A DNA stretch of 64,000 nt from Pleomorphomonas diazotrophica (GTDB lineage Bacteria > Pseudomonadota > Alphaproteobacteria > Rhizobiales > Pleomorphomonadaceae): NCBI RefSeq assembly GCF_002844595.1, contig NZ_PJNW01000011.1, positions 62,001-126,000 of the forward strand, in the 5' to 3' direction. The position numbers and the translations under genes are program-made. A model generated the notes under the pieces. The model saw nothing but the letters and a program-made list of their open reading frames with translations, was not told where the DNA came from and did not search any database. The stretch's first letter is position 1. Every line of letters starts with the position of its first letter. Shown here piece after piece: positions 42,171-51,583 of this stretch.

Positions 42171-43964
42171 TCAATCGTCGAAATCGCCGAAGCCGGGATC
42201 GGGCATCTCGTCGATGAACCCTTCGGTCCAGTCGCCGGTGTCCTCGAAGGTGGCGCCGCCCCCCGCCGGGCCGGCGGGTAATGGCTCCGGCTCGTCGCCG
42301 AACTTGACGTCGACGATCTCGGCACCGGGAAACAGCCGGAAAATGGCGGCCACCACCGGATCGGCCAAGGCGTCATCGACGGCTTCCCGCCGGCGCGCCT
42401 CACGCGTTTCGGCAAGGGTCGGCTTTCCGTCTTCGCGGGAGATGGCAACGATCCAGCGCCGGCCGGTCCAGCCCGTGAGCTTGCGGCCGATCTCGCCGGC
42501 GAGGCCGGGGTTGGCGCCCTCGACCGGTGCAAACTCGATGCGTCCATCCTCGAAGCGCACAAGGCGGACGTGCCGCTCCAGCGCGAACTTGAGACCGATG
42601 TCGCGGTTGCTTTCGGCGAGCGCCACCACCGCCTCGAAACTGTCGAGGCGCGGGCCGGCCATTACCTCCGGCTCGGCGCGACGGGCGATGGCTCCGGCAA
42701 AGCCATTGGCGGCACGGGCGCGCGGACCGTCTCCACCGCCGGACGGGCCGCCGACCGGCGGGGTCAGGCCCGGAAAGGTGCCGTCCTTCAGCATCTTCAA
42801 TGCTTCGTCGGGCGTCGGCAGATCGGCGGCATAGGCGAGGCGGACCAAGACCATCTCGGCCGCCGGCAGCGGTCGCGGCGCGGTCTGCACTTCCTGGATG
42901 CCCTTCAGCAGCAGCTGCCAGGTGCGGGAGAGGACGCGCACCGACAATTTCTCGGCAAAGTCGCGACCGCGCGTCCGCTCGGCCTCGGTCAGCGACAGGT
43001 CGGCCGCCCCTTCCGGAAGATGCTTCAGCCGCGTCACCAGATGGACGAAGGCGGCAAGATCGGACAGCACGGCGGCGGGATCGGCGCCGGTGTCATACTG
43101 GTCGGCGAGAATGGCCAGTGCGCCGGCGACATCGCCCTTCATCACCGCTTCGAACAAATCGACGACGCGCACCCGATCGGCAAGCCCGAGCATGCCGCGC
43201 ACCGCGTCGGCCGACACATGGCCGCCACCGTGGGCAATCGCCTGATCGAGAATGGTCAGGCTGTCGCGCACCGAACCCTCGGCGGCACGGGCGATCAGCG
43301 CCACCGCTTCCGGATCGGCGGTGACCTTCTCGGAGGCAATGATCCGGTCGAGATGGGCGGCGAGTTCGCCGGTCGGCACACGACGCAGGTCGAAGCGCTG
43401 GCAGCGCGACAGCACCGTGATCGGCACCTTGCGGATCTCGGTGGTGGCGAAGACGAACTTCACATGCTCGGGCGGCTCTTCCAGCGTCTTCAGGAGCGCG
43501 TTGAAGGCCTGCGTCGACAGCATGTGCACTTCGTCGATGATGTAGACCTTGTAGCGGGCCGACACCGGCTTGTAGCGCGCCGCCTCAATGATGTCGCGCA
43601 CATCGTCGACGCCGGTATGCGAGGCGGCGTCCATCTCGATGACGTCAACGTGCCGACCTTCCATAATGGCGCGACAATGGGTGCCTTCGCGATCCATGTG
43701 GACCGTCGGACGGTCGATCTCGCCGGGGATCTCGTAGTTGAGGGCGCGGGCGAGGATGCGGGCCGTGGTGGTCTTGCCGACGCCGCGCACGCCTGTCAGC
43801 ATCCACCCTTGCGCGATGCGGCCGGTTTCAAAGGCGTTCTCGAGCGTGCGCACCATGGCGCCATGGCCGATCAGGTCGGCAAAGCTCTGCGGACGATATT
43901 TGCGGGCAAGGACCCGGTAGGGCGAGGCGGCCGTCTGATCGGCAGGCGTCAGCGTGTCCGGCAT
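42171..43964 (-). CDS. dnaX: DNA polymerase III subunits gamma/tau DnaX
   Basis: Clamp-loader ATPase of the replisome. The 597-residue protein starts YRVLARKYRPQSFADLIG, has Walker A GVRGVGKTTTARI, a Walker B in YIIDEVHMLS, and SRC sensor 1 region in TVLSRCQRFDLRRV. The segment THCRAIMEGRHVDVIEMDA keeps one Cys of the zinc module, as in related rhizobial proteins. The C-terminal tau-like region binds DnaE. The ATG at 43964 lies 26 bp after the SRP RNA; an earlier in-frame ATG would run through that RNA and is rejected. No gamma-frameshift slip site was identified. Confidence 0.95.
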   Translation of the reverse strand: MPDTLTPADQTAASPYRVLARKYRPQSFADLIGHGAMVRTLENAFETGRIAQGWMLTGVRGVGKTTTARILARALNYEIPGEIDRPTVHMDREGTHCRAIMEGRHVDVIEMDAASHTGVDDVRDIIEAARYKPVSARYKVYIIDEVHMLSTQAFNALLKTLEEPPEHVKFVFATTEIRKVPITVLSRCQRFDLRRVPTGELAAHLDRIIASEKVTADPEAVALIARAAEGSVRDSLTILDQAIAHGGGHVSADAVRGMLGLADRVRVVDLFEAVMKGDVAGALAILADQYDTGADPAAVLSDLAAFVHLVTRLKHLPEGAADLSLTEAERTRGRDFAEKLSVRVLSRTWQLLLKGIQEVQTAPRPLPAAEMVLVRLAYAADLPTPDEALKMLKDGTFPGLTPPVGGPSGGGDGPRARAANGFAGAIARRAEPEVMAGPRLDSFEAVVALAESNRDIGLKFALERHVRLVRFEDGRIEFAPVEGANPGLAGEIGRKLTGWTGRRWIVAISREDGKPTLAETREARRREAVDDALADPVVAAIFRLFPGAEIVDVKFGDEPEPLPAGPAGGGATFEDTGDWTEGFIDEMPDPGFGDFDD

Positions 43965-43989
43965 GCTCGCAACCTGGGAAATGGAGGGT

Positions 43990-44085
43990 GGGAGGCCGAC
44001 GAGTGACCCGAGCCGAAGCTCGTTGGGGCTGCTTCCTTCCGGACCTGACCCGGTTGGCGAGTGGTTCGTCCACCGCCAACCTCCC
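43990..44085 (-). ncRNA. ffs: Signal recognition particle 4.5S RNA
   Basis: The minus strand reads the conserved SRP apical loop core GGTCAGGTCCGGAAGGAAGC followed by AGCC, the Ffh-binding domain. The helix is closed by GGGAGG at the 5' end (44085-44080) and CCTCCC at the 3' end (43995-43990), giving a 96-nt small bacterial SRP RNA. A promoter with a -10 at 44092-44097 predicts a start exactly at the closing stem. It lies just upstream of dnaX, a common location. Confidence 0.95.
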
Positions 44086-44091
44086 GAGCCA

Positions 44092-44120
44092 CATATCGCG
44101 GTGTTGCCGGCAAAATGCAA
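44092..44120 (-). promoter_or_regulatory. Promoter of ffs (and possibly dnaX)
   Basis: On the minus strand TTGCAT (44120-44115), a 17-bp spacer and GATATG (44097-44092). The predicted start, ~44085, coincides with the first G of the SRP RNA. No terminator separates ffs from dnaX, so read-through is likely. Confidence 0.72.
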
Positions 44121-44306
44121 GAGGCGCTTTCAGCGATGCTCACATGCAAGCCGTTGGTCGCGGACTTCCAACAGCCCAAAGGCCGCTCTCTTGACAATAT
44201 GCACCCCGTTCGGCGGCCTCGAAAAAGATGCTATCTCGCGAAACCATTGCCTTCGCGCCGTAATGATGAAAATTTCAGAAAGATAACCAACGCGAGGGGA
44301 CGCCCA

Positions 44307-46184
44307 ATGATTCGACCCGTTGTCCAGAGCCTCCCGAGCCGGTTCCTGATTGCCGCCCTTCTCATCCTCCAGCCGCTTCTGGCCGGTAGCCCGGCCCGGG
44401 CCGAGGAGCCGGAGTGGCGGACGGCCACGGCGCTTGGCGGTGAGCCGCGCTATGCCGCCGATTTTGCCCATTTCGACTACGTCAATCCGGATGCTCCCAA
44501 AGGCGGCGAAGCCCGCTTTGGCGTCGAAAGCACCTTCGACAGCACGAACCTGTTCCTCGGCACCAAGGGGACGCCGACCGGCGCGGTGGTCTACGCCTAC
44601 GAGTCGCTGTTCACGTCTTCGCTGGACGAACTCGACATTTCCGCCACTTACCCCCAGCTTGCCGAGGCGGCGCGCTACCCGAGCGATTACGCCTGGGTGG
44701 AATATCGGCTCGATCCGAGGGCGCGCTGGCAGGATGGCGAGCCGGTGACGGTGGACGACGTCATCTGGTCCTTCGACACACTGAAGGAGATCTACCCGCT
44801 TTTTGCCAATTACTACAATCATGTCGTCAAGGCGGAACCGGCCGGCGATCGCGTCGTCCGCTTCACCTTCGATGCCCCCGGCAACCGCGAGCTGCCGCAT
44901 ATCCTCGGCCAGCTCTACGTGTTGCCCAAACATTGGTGGCAAGGCAAGGACGCCTCCGGAAAGCCGCGCAACATCCGCGAGACGACACTGGAAGCACCAC
45001 TCGGCTCGGGCCCCTACAAGGTGACGGCGGTCGATCCCGGCCGGCGGGTCACGCTCGTCCGCGACCCGGACTACTGGGGCGCGAAACTGCCGGTGTCCAT
45101 CGGCTCCAACAACTTCGATCAGATGACCTTCGACTATTACGTCGACTCCACCGTGCTCATGGAGGCCTTCAAGGCCGACAAGTATGATTTCCGATCCGAG
45201 CGTTCAGCCAAGATGTGGGCGACCGGCTACGACTTTCCGGCGAAGCGGGAAGGCAAAGTCGTGACCATGACCTTCCCGCGCAATGCCTCCGGCGTCATGC
45301 AGGCGCTGATCGTCAACCTGCGCCTGCCGAAGTACCAGGATGCCCGCATCCGTCGGGCGCTCAACCTCGCCTTCGACTACGAGACGCTGAAGCGGACGGT
45401 GTTCTTCAATCTCTATGACCGCATCGACAGCTTCTACTTCGGCACCGAACTGGCCGCCAGGAACCTGCCGAGCCCCGACGAACTGGCGCTTCTCGAGCCG
45501 TTGCGCGACAAGCTGCCGCCTGCCGTGTTCACCGCTCCCTATGCCAATCCGGTCGGCGGCACGCCCGAGGCGGTGCGCGACAATCTCAGACAGGCGGTCG
45601 CCCTGTTTGCCGAGGCCGGCTGGACCATCCAGAATGGCAAGATGCGGAACGCCAAGGGGGAGCCCTTCCGCATCGAGTTTCTCACCAATGACCAGCTCAA
45701 CGAGCGCTACATGGCGCCCTATGCCAAGGCGCTCGGCCGGATCGGCATCGACCTCGACTATCGCCTCGTCGACGACGCGCAGTATCAGAACCGCACGATA
45801 AGCTTCGATTTCGACATGACCACGGAGGTGTGGGGACAGACCCTGTCGCCGGGCAACGAACAGAGGGAGATGTGGGGATCGAAGGCAGCCGACCAACCGG
45901 GCTCGCGCAACACGGCGGGCATCAAGGACGCCGCCATCGACGCCCTCATCGACAAGGTGATCTATGCCGGCGATCGGGCGGCGCTCATCACGGCGACGCG
46001 CGCGCTCGATCGCGCGCTCCTGGCCAACAACTTCGTGATTCCGCTCTTCTATTCAAAAGTCAACTTCTACGCCTACTGGAACCGCTTCGGCCACCCGGAG
46101 GCGCTGCCGAAATACTCCGTAGGGTTTCCCGGCGTCTGGTGGTACGACGCCGCCGCCGCCAAGGCGGCCGGTCTTCCACGCTGA
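44307..46184 (+). CDS. yejA: Peptide ABC transporter substrate-binding protein (YejA-like)
   Basis: A 625-residue family 5 extracellular solute-binding protein with a Sec signal peptide (FLIAALLILQPLLAGSPARA). It contains GGEARFGVESTFDSTNLFLG near the N-terminus, PLGSGPYKVTAVDPGRRV, RDPDYWGAKLPV, and a C-terminal FGHPEALPKYSVGFPGVWWY typical of YejA. GAGGGG 8 nt before the ATG at 44307 decides the start. It begins the yejA-yejB-yejE-yejF operon; related systems import oligopeptides and microcin C-like compounds. The substrate here is unknown. Confidence 0.92.
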   Translation: MIRPVVQSLPSRFLIAALLILQPLLAGSPARAEEPEWRTATALGGEPRYAADFAHFDYVNPDAPKGGEARFGVESTFDSTNLFLGTKGTPTGAVVYAYESLFTSSLDELDISATYPQLAEAARYPSDYAWVEYRLDPRARWQDGEPVTVDDVIWSFDTLKEIYPLFANYYNHVVKAEPAGDRVVRFTFDAPGNRELPHILGQLYVLPKHWWQGKDASGKPRNIRETTLEAPLGSGPYKVTAVDPGRRVTLVRDPDYWGAKLPVSIGSNNFDQMTFDYYVDSTVLMEAFKADKYDFRSERSAKMWATGYDFPAKREGKVVTMTFPRNASGVMQALIVNLRLPKYQDARIRRALNLAFDYETLKRTVFFNLYDRIDSFYFGTELAARNLPSPDELALLEPLRDKLPPAVFTAPYANPVGGTPEAVRDNLRQAVALFAEAGWTIQNGKMRNAKGEPFRIEFLTNDQLNERYMAPYAKALGRIGIDLDYRLVDDAQYQNRTISFDFDMTTEVWGQTLSPGNEQREMWGSKAADQPGSRNTAGIKDAAIDALIDKVIYAGDRAALITATRALDRALLANNFVIPLFYSKVNFYAYWNRFGHPEALPKYSVGFPGVWWYDAAAAKAAGLPR

Positions 46185-46211
46185 TCGGTTCGAGACGAGG
46201 TTTTCCGGTTC

Positions 46212-47318
46212 ATGGCAGGCTACATCCTCCGCCGCCTCCTCCTGATGATCCCGACGCTGATCGGCATCATGGCCATCAACTTTGCCGTGGTGCAGTTCGC
46301 GCCCGGCGGGCCGGTGGAGAAGGTGATCGCCAAGCTGCAGGGCACCGACATCGGCGCCACCGACCGCTTCACTGGCGCCGGCGCCGATCTGGGCGGGCAG
46401 GCGCCCGACCAGGCGTCCGGTGAGGCGATCACCTCGAAATATCGCGGCGCCCAGGGGCTCGATCCCGAGTTCATCAAGAAGCTCGAGAAGGAGTTCGGCT
46501 TCGACAGGCCGCCGCTCGAACGCTTCGGGCTGATGCTGTGGAACTATGCCCGCTTCGACTTCGGCGAGAGCTATTTCCGCTCCATTTCGGTGATCGACCT
46601 GATCAAGGAAAAGCTGCCGGTTTCCATCTCGCTCGGCCTGTGGATGACGCTGCTCTCCTATGGCATCTCCATTCCGCTCGGCATCGCCAAGGCGGTGCGC
46701 GACGGCTCACGCTTCGATGTCTGGACGTCGTTCGTCATCGCCATCGGCTATGCCGTGCCGAGTTTCCTGTTCGGCATCCTGCTGATCGTGCTGTTCGCCG
46801 GTGGGTCCTTCTGGTCGATCTTCCCGTTGCGCGGCCTCACATCGGAGGGCTGGGGGGCCATGGGCTGGCCCGAGCGCATTCTCGACTATTTCTGGCACAT
46901 GGCATTGCCGCTTCTCGCCATGGCGACGCACGCCTTCGCCACCACGACGCTGCTGGTCAAGAACTCCTTCCTCGACGAGATCCGCAAGCAATATGTGCTG
47001 ACGGCGCGCATGAAGGGGCTCTCGGAGCGCAAGGTGCTTTACGGCCATGTGTTCCGTAACGCCATGCTGATCGTCATCGCCGGTTTCCCCGGCGCCTTCA
47101 TCGCCTCCTTCTTCGCCGGATCGCTGCTGATCGAGACCATCTTCTCGCTCGACGGTCTCGGCCTTCTGTCCTTCGAGTCGGTGATCAATCGCGACTATGC
47201 CGTGGTGTTCGCCACGCTCTATGTCTTCTCGCTCATGGGCCTCGTCATCAACATCCTCTCCGACCTCACCTACATGTGGATCGATCCGCGCATCGATTTC
47301 GAGAGCCGGGAGGTATGA
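46212..47318 (+). CDS. yejB: Peptide ABC transporter permease YejB
   Basis: A 368-residue inner-membrane permease of the DppB/YejB type. It starts with the family helix YILRRLLLMIPTLIGIMAIN, has a long periplasmic loop (KYRGAQGLDPEFIKKLEKEF) and the EAA motif region ARMKGLSERKVLYGHVFRNA. About six transmembrane helices are visible. The stop overlaps the yejE start (ATGA), indicating translational coupling. Confidence 0.94.
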   Translation: MAGYILRRLLLMIPTLIGIMAINFAVVQFAPGGPVEKVIAKLQGTDIGATDRFTGAGADLGGQAPDQASGEAITSKYRGAQGLDPEFIKKLEKEFGFDRPPLERFGLMLWNYARFDFGESYFRSISVIDLIKEKLPVSISLGLWMTLLSYGISIPLGIAKAVRDGSRFDVWTSFVIAIGYAVPSFLFGILLIVLFAGGSFWSIFPLRGLTSEGWGAMGWPERILDYFWHMALPLLAMATHAFATTTLLVKNSFLDEIRKQYVLTARMKGLSERKVLYGHVFRNAMLIVIAGFPGAFIASFFAGSLLIETIFSLDGLGLLSFESVINRDYAVVFATLYVFSLMGLVINILSDLTYMWIDPRIDFESREV

Positions 47319-48445
47319 CCGCCATGGCCGCCCTTCACGCCGCAAGGCGCCCCTGGCTGTCGCCCGTCAACCGCCGCCGCTGGCAGAACTTCAAGGCCAA
47401 CCGCCGCGGCTGGTGGTCCTTCTGGATGTTTATGGTGCTGTTCGTGGTGACGTTGCTGTCCAACGTCATCGCCAACGATCGGCCGCTCGTCGTCTCCTAC
47501 AAGGGCGAAATCCTGTTCCCGGTGCTCGTCGACTACCCGGAAGAGAAGTTCGGCGGCTTCCTGGCCGTCACCAACTACCGCGACCCCTATAATCGCGACG
47601 AGATCGAGAGCAATGGCTGGATGATCTGGCCGCCGATCCGCTATTCCTTCGACACACCCAACACCGAGGCGCCGACGCCGGCGCCCTCGCCGCCCGCCTT
47701 CCTTCTGTCGCGGGCAGAGCGTTGTGCCGCCTATGCCGAGGGCGAGAACGACCGGGATTGCGTGTTCGGCAACATGAACTGGCTCGGGACCGACGACCAG
47801 GGCCGCGATGTCGTCGCCCGCGCCCTCTACGGCTTCCGCATCTCCGTGCTGTTCGGCCTGACGCTCGCCGTCATCTCGTCGCTGGTCGGGATCGCCATCG
47901 GCGCCGTGCAAGGGTATTACGGTGGCCTGACCGACCTCCTGATGCAGCGCTTCATCGAGATTTGGAACGCGGTGCCGACGCTCTATCTGCTCATCATCGT
48001 TTCCTCGGTGATCGCGCCGTCCTTCCTGGTGTTGCTGCTGATCCTGCTGGCCTTTTCCTGGACGCATCTCGTCGGCGTCGTGCGCGCCGAGTTTCTGCGG
48101 GCGCGCAACTTCGAGTTCGTGCGGGCGGCGCGGGCGCTCGGCGTCGGCAACCTCACCATCATGTGGCGGCATCTCTTGCCGAACGCCATGGTGGCGACGC
48201 TGACCTTCCTGCCCTTCATCCTCAATGGCTCGATCACCACGCTGACCTCGCTCGACTATCTCGGCTTCGGTCTGCCGGCCGGCTATCCGTCGCTCGGTGA
48301 ACTGCTGCGGCAGGGCAAGACCAACGTCTTCGCGCCCTGGCTCGGCATCACCGGCTTCTGCGTGGTCGCCATCATGCTGAGCCTCCTGATCTTCATTGGC
48401 GAGGCGGTGCGCGACGCCTTCGACCCGCGCAAGACGTTCCAGTGA
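47315..48445 (+). CDS. yejE: Peptide ABC transporter permease YejE
   Basis: A 376-residue permease of the DppC/YejE type with a basic N-terminus (RRPWLSPVNRRRWQNFKANR), one helix, then a large periplasmic insertion including NMNWLGTDDQGRDVVARALY (the family GTD-x-x-GRD motif) and a five-helix permease core with the EAA-like ARNFEFVRAARALGVGNLTI. The ATG at 47315 overlaps yejB by 4 bp. It ends 8 bp before yejF. Confidence 0.94.
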   Translation: MTAMAALHAARRPWLSPVNRRRWQNFKANRRGWWSFWMFMVLFVVTLLSNVIANDRPLVVSYKGEILFPVLVDYPEEKFGGFLAVTNYRDPYNRDEIESNGWMIWPPIRYSFDTPNTEAPTPAPSPPAFLLSRAERCAAYAEGENDRDCVFGNMNWLGTDDQGRDVVARALYGFRISVLFGLTLAVISSLVGIAIGAVQGYYGGLTDLLMQRFIEIWNAVPTLYLLIIVSSVIAPSFLVLLLILLAFSWTHLVGVVRAEFLRARNFEFVRAARALGVGNLTIMWRHLLPNAMVATLTFLPFILNGSITTLTSLDYLGFGLPAGYPSLGELLRQGKTNVFAPWLGITGFCVVAIMLSLLIFIGEAVRDAFDPRKTFQ

Positions 48446-48453
48446 GGCCCGCC

Positions 48454-50094
48454 ATGACCGACATCTCCGGCGAGGCCCTCCTCTCCGTCCGCAACCTCTC
48501 CGTCGCCTTCCGCCACGAACATGGCGAAACGCTCGCCGCCTCCGGCGTTTCCTTCGACCTCCATAAGGGCCGCACGCTGGCGGTGGTGGGCGAGAGTGGC
48601 TCGGGCAAGTCGGTGACAGCCCTTTCGATCGTTCGCCTGCTGTCCTACCCGGCGGCGCGGCACCCGTCGGGCGAGATCCTCTACAAGGGCCTCGACCTTC
48701 TGAAGGCGGACGAGGCGGAGCTCAGGAGAATCCGCGGCGCCGACATCACCATGGTGTTTCAAGAGCCGATGACCTCGCTCAATCCGCTGCAGTCGATCGA
48801 GCGGCAGATCGGCGAGATCCTGAAGCTGCATGGCGCGAGCGGAGACGCCAATGTTCGCCGGCGGATGATCGAGCTTCTGAACGAGGTCGGCATTCCCGAT
48901 CCGGAGAGCCGGCTCTCGGCCTATCCGCACCAACTCTCCGGCGGCCAGCGCCAGCGGGTGATGATCGCCATGGCGCTCGCCAATGCGCCCGACCTTCTGA
49001 TCGCCGACGAACCGACCACCGCACTCGACGTGACCGTGCAGGCGCAGATCCTGACGCTCTTGAAGACGCTGCAGGCGCGGCATGGCATGGGCATCCTGTT
49101 CATCACCCATGACCTCGGCATCGTCGAGCGCTTCGCCGACGAGGTGGTGGTGATGACCAAGGGCGAAGTCGTCGAAGCCGGCCCGACGGCAGAGGTATTC
49201 GCCGCCCCGAAACACGCCTATACGCGCCATCTGATGGCGGCGGCGCCCAAGGGCGAGCCGCCATCCGCCGCCCCCGGGGCGCCGGTCGTCGTGGAAGCCG
49301 AGAAGTTGCGCGTCTGGTTCCCGATCAAGGCCGGCTTCCTTCGCCGCACCGTCGGCCACGTCAAGGCGGTGGATGGCGTCGACTTCAAGCTCAGGGCGGG
49401 CCAGACACTGGGCGTGGTCGGCGAAAGCGGGTCGGGCAAGACGACGCTCGGCCTCGCCCTTCTTCGTCTCATTTCTTCCGAAGGACCGATCGCGGTGCTC
49501 GGACGCCGCATTGACGGGCTGGACTCGCGCGCCATGCGGCCGCTCCGGCGCGACGTGCAGGCGGTCTTTCAGGATCCCTACGGCTCGCTTTCGCCGCGCA
49601 TGACGGTGGCGGACATTGTCGGCGAGGGGCTTGCGGTGCACGAGCCGAAGCTCGGGGCCGAGGCTCGCGATGCCCGCGTCGTCGAGGCGCTCGCCGAGGT
49701 GGGGCTCGACCCTGAGACGCGCCACCGCTATCCGCACGAGTTTTCCGGCGGCCAACGGCAGCGCATCGCCATCGCTCGCGCCATGGTGCTGAAGCCGAAG
49801 TTCGTCATGCTCGACGAACCCACCTCGGCGCTCGACATGAGCGTGCAGGCGCAGGTGGTCGATCTCCTGCGCGACCTGCAGGCCAAGCACGGCCTCGCTT
49901 ACATGTTCATTTCCCACGACCTCAAGGTGGTCCGGGCGCTGGCCAACGAGCTGATCGTCATGAAGGCGGGCAAGGTGGTGGAAGCCGGACCGGCCGCCGA
50001 GGTATTTGCTGCGCCGAAAGAGCCCTATACCCGTGCGTTGATGGCGGCGGCCTTCCGCCTGGAAAGCATCGGCGGCGCGGTGGTCGACGCCTAA
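48454..50094 (+). CDS. yejF: Peptide ABC transporter ATPase YejF (two nucleotide-binding domains)
   Basis: A 546-residue fused ATPase. The N-terminal NBD has Walker [11 protein letters not shown], signature [12 protein letters not shown] and Walker [13 protein letters not shown]; the C-terminal NBD has [23 protein letters not shown] and [12 protein letters not shown]. Each ends with an oligopeptide-transporter C-terminal segment ([13 protein letters not shown] and [12 protein letters not shown]). The ATG at 48454 just after yejE is preferred over an earlier one at 48442. It overlaps the convergent DUF1284 gene by 4 bp. Confidence 0.95.
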   Translation: MTDISGEALLSVRNLSVAFRHEHGETLAASGVSFDLHKGRTLAVVGESGSGKSVTALSIVRLLSYPAARHPSGEILYKGLDLLKADEAELRRIRGADITMVFQEPMTSLNPLQSIERQIGEILKLHGASGDANVRRRMIELLNEVGIPDPESRLSAYPHQLSGGQRQRVMIAMALANAPDLLIADEPTTALDVTVQAQILTLLKTLQARHGMGILFITHDLGIVERFADEVVVMTKGEVVEAGPTAEVFAAPKHAYTRHLMAAAPKGEPPSAAPGAPVVVEAEKLRVWFPIKAGFLRRTVGHVKAVDGVDFKLRAGQTLGVVGESGSGKTTLGLALLRLISSEGPIAVLGRRIDGLDSRAMRPLRRDVQAVFQDPYGSLSPRMTVADIVGEGLAVHEPKLGAEARDARVVEALAEVGLDPETRHRYPHEFSGGQRQRIAIARAMVLKPKFVMLDEPTSALDMSVQAQVVDLLRDLQAKHGLAYMFISHDLKVVRALANELIVMKAGKVVEAGPAAEVFAAPKEPYTRALMAAAFRLESIGGAVVDA

Positions 50095-50543
50095 ATGTCC
50101 TCGCCGGAAGATCGAAATAGCGTATCCTGGTAGCCGCCTGCGGCAATTTCGCGGCAGAGCGACTGCCACTCGCAGAGGGTACAGGCTTGCTCGAAAGCGC
50201 CATCCCGATAGGCGGCTCGCAGGCGGGTTCGTAGCTGATCGTCGAAGACGAAACGGTCGCCGTGGGCAAGGCGGCGGCCGAGCAGACTCGTAACCAGCGA
50301 AAGCGCCCGTCGGTCGCGTTCCGGCACCGTTGTCTCATGGCAATGAGGATTTTGTTCGGAGCGGCAGAGCGGCTCGCAGATATCGTCCGGACCCTCGACG
50401 ATCTCGACCGTTGCACCGGCAACAAGCCGACCGGCGGTCGCCGTCATGCCGGCGACGAACTCCGGGGAATAACCAAGCCCCTTGTAGGTCAGGAGGCAGA
50501 GGAGGTGGTGCCCCCTCAGCCTCACCGTGTCGTCAGCGGTCAC
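50091..50543 (-). CDS. DUF1284 cysteine-rich protein
   Basis: A 150-residue protein with the DUF1284 opening VRLRGHHLLCLLTYKGLGYS and Cys-rich segments CEPLCRSEQNPHCHE and CTLCEWQSLC, which suggest an iron-sulfur cluster or metal site. No function is established for the family. It lies 6 bp after the gcrA stop on the same strand and may share its transcript, and it converges with yejF with a 4-bp overlap. Confidence 0.82.
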   Translation of the reverse strand: MTADDTVRLRGHHLLCLLTYKGLGYSPEFVAGMTATAGRLVAGATVEIVEGPDDICEPLCRSEQNPHCHETTVPERDRRALSLVTSLLGRRLAHGDRFVFDDQLRTRLRAAYRDGAFEQACTLCEWQSLCREIAAGGYQDTLFRSSGEDI

Positions 50544-50549
50544 GCGACG

Positions 50550-51101
50550 TCAGCTTGCCGCCTTGCGGTCGCGCTCGCGGCGACGCTCGGCCGACGGCTG
50601 ATAGGCGATGCGGGCGTGGAAAGCGCAATAGGGGATACCGACATCCGACTTGCGGCCGCAGAAGAAGAAATCGGGTTTGCCGGGGTCGCCGACCGGCCAC
50701 TTGCAGGTGCTCTCGGTCAGCGAGAGGATGGTGACCTTCTCGAACACCGGCGGCTCGATCTCGGCGACGGCGGCCACGGCCATCGCCTCTTCAGCCTGGG
50801 CATCGGCCTTGAGCGCCGTGGCGCCGATGGTGATCGGCCGGACCGGCGACGAGGGCCGACTGGCAGTCTGGGACTGGGCGACCGGGCGGCTGGTGGCGGT
50901 CTTGACGCGCGGCGGCGCGGCAACCGTCGGCCGTGCCGGCTGCACCTGAGGCTTCGACCGGCCCGACAGGCCCAGCCGGTGCACTTTGCCGATCACCGCG
51001 TTTCGGGTCACCGCGCCGAGTTCAGCCGCGATCTGGCTGGCGCTCAACCCTTCAGACCAGAGCGTCTTGAGGCGCTCGACGCGTTCGTCGGTCCAGGACA
51101 T
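50550..51101 (-). CDS. gcrA: Cell-cycle regulator GcrA
   Basis: GcrA binds sigma-70 RNA polymerase and promoters carrying methylated GANTC sites, activating S-phase genes in alphaproteobacteria. The 183-residue protein begins with the specific sequence MSWTDERVERLKTLWSEGLS and continues SASQIAAELGAVTRNAVIGK, the DNA-binding helices. A variable Pro/Ala linker is followed by the C-terminal sigma-70-interacting domain (LTESTCKWPVGDPGKPDFFF, CGRKSDVGIPYCAFHARIAY). The ATG at 51101 has GAGAGGA 8 nt upstream. Confidence 0.96.
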   Translation of the reverse strand: MSWTDERVERLKTLWSEGLSASQIAAELGAVTRNAVIGKVHRLGLSGRSKPQVQPARPTVAAPPRVKTATSRPVAQSQTASRPSSPVRPITIGATALKADAQAEEAMAVAAVAEIEPPVFEKVTILSLTESTCKWPVGDPGKPDFFFCGRKSDVGIPYCAFHARIAYQPSAERRRERDRKAAS

Positions 51102-51210
51102 CTTGTCATCCTCTCTTCGCCGCATCACCTGGCGAATCCCTCAAGACCCGCCCGGTCCACCAATAGGTCCGGCAACGCAAAACACATGCGATTGTATCGC
51201 TGGAGCGTCC

Positions 51211-51230
51211 CGCCACGATATCTCGTGGCG
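51211..51230. repeat. Inverted repeat in the gcrA-argD intergenic region
   Basis: CGCCACGA and TCGTGGCG (8-bp perfect arms) flank TATC, 110 bp upstream of gcrA. The 11-mer ATATCGTGGCG contained here on the minus strand recurs on the plus strand at 51315-51325. GANTC sites lie at 51278-51282 and 51362-51366. These are possible control sites for gcrA; nothing else is recognisable in 51102-51420. Confidence 0.5.
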
Positions 51231-51426
51231 ACGACTTCTAGGCTACAATGGGCGTTCTCTTCGGCGCAATGACCACTGAGTCACGCCCCACGGCGCTTTA
51301 CGACTTTTCAACAAATATCGTGGCGCCACCGCTCCGCTTCAACCGCCACCCTCTTTCATCTGATTCGTCCGGGATGGAAGTGCTTGTCCGGCTGCCGCAA
51401 TTTCGGGCGGCTGAGGCTCAAAAACC

Positions 51427-51457
51427 TTGACAGTTCCGGCCTTTCCCATGGTATAGA
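51427..51457 (+). promoter_or_regulatory. argD operon promoter
   Basis: TTGACA (51427-51432) and TATAGA (51452-51457; GTATAG one base earlier) with an 18-19 bp spacer. Predicted start near 51463, about 120 nt before the argD ATG. The transcript would enter the terminator-like hairpin after only ~8 nt. Confidence 0.65.
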
Positions 51458-51470
51458 GCCGCCTTGCGAG

Positions 51471-51512
51471 AGGCCGCGCCGCCGAGAAGCCGGGGGCGCG
51501 GCCTGCTTTTTT
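51471..51512 (+). terminator. Terminator-like hairpin in the argD leader
   Basis: AGGCCGCGCC (51471-51480) pairs perfectly over 10 bp with GGCGCGGCCT (51495-51504), loop of 14, followed by GC and six T residues (51507-51512). It lies between the argD promoter and its ATG at 51584, so it is placed as an attenuator or the end of a ~50-nt leader RNA. No leader peptide frame is found between start and hairpin. Confidence 0.75.
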
Positions 51513-51583
51513 CATTCAGCCGGCCTCGCGGCATTGGCGCCGGCGCCCCGCAGGAAACCCCTATCACTGAAAAGGAAACTGTC

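Noticed and set aside
43964-44120. Longer dnaX product starting at 44120
   Set aside because: That frame would pass through the whole 4.5S RNA gene and lacks homology to DnaX; the ATG at 43964 is the family start.
48283-50169. 628-codon minus-strand frame opposite yejF
   Set aside because: Mirror of a duplicated ABC ATPase; no motif of its own.
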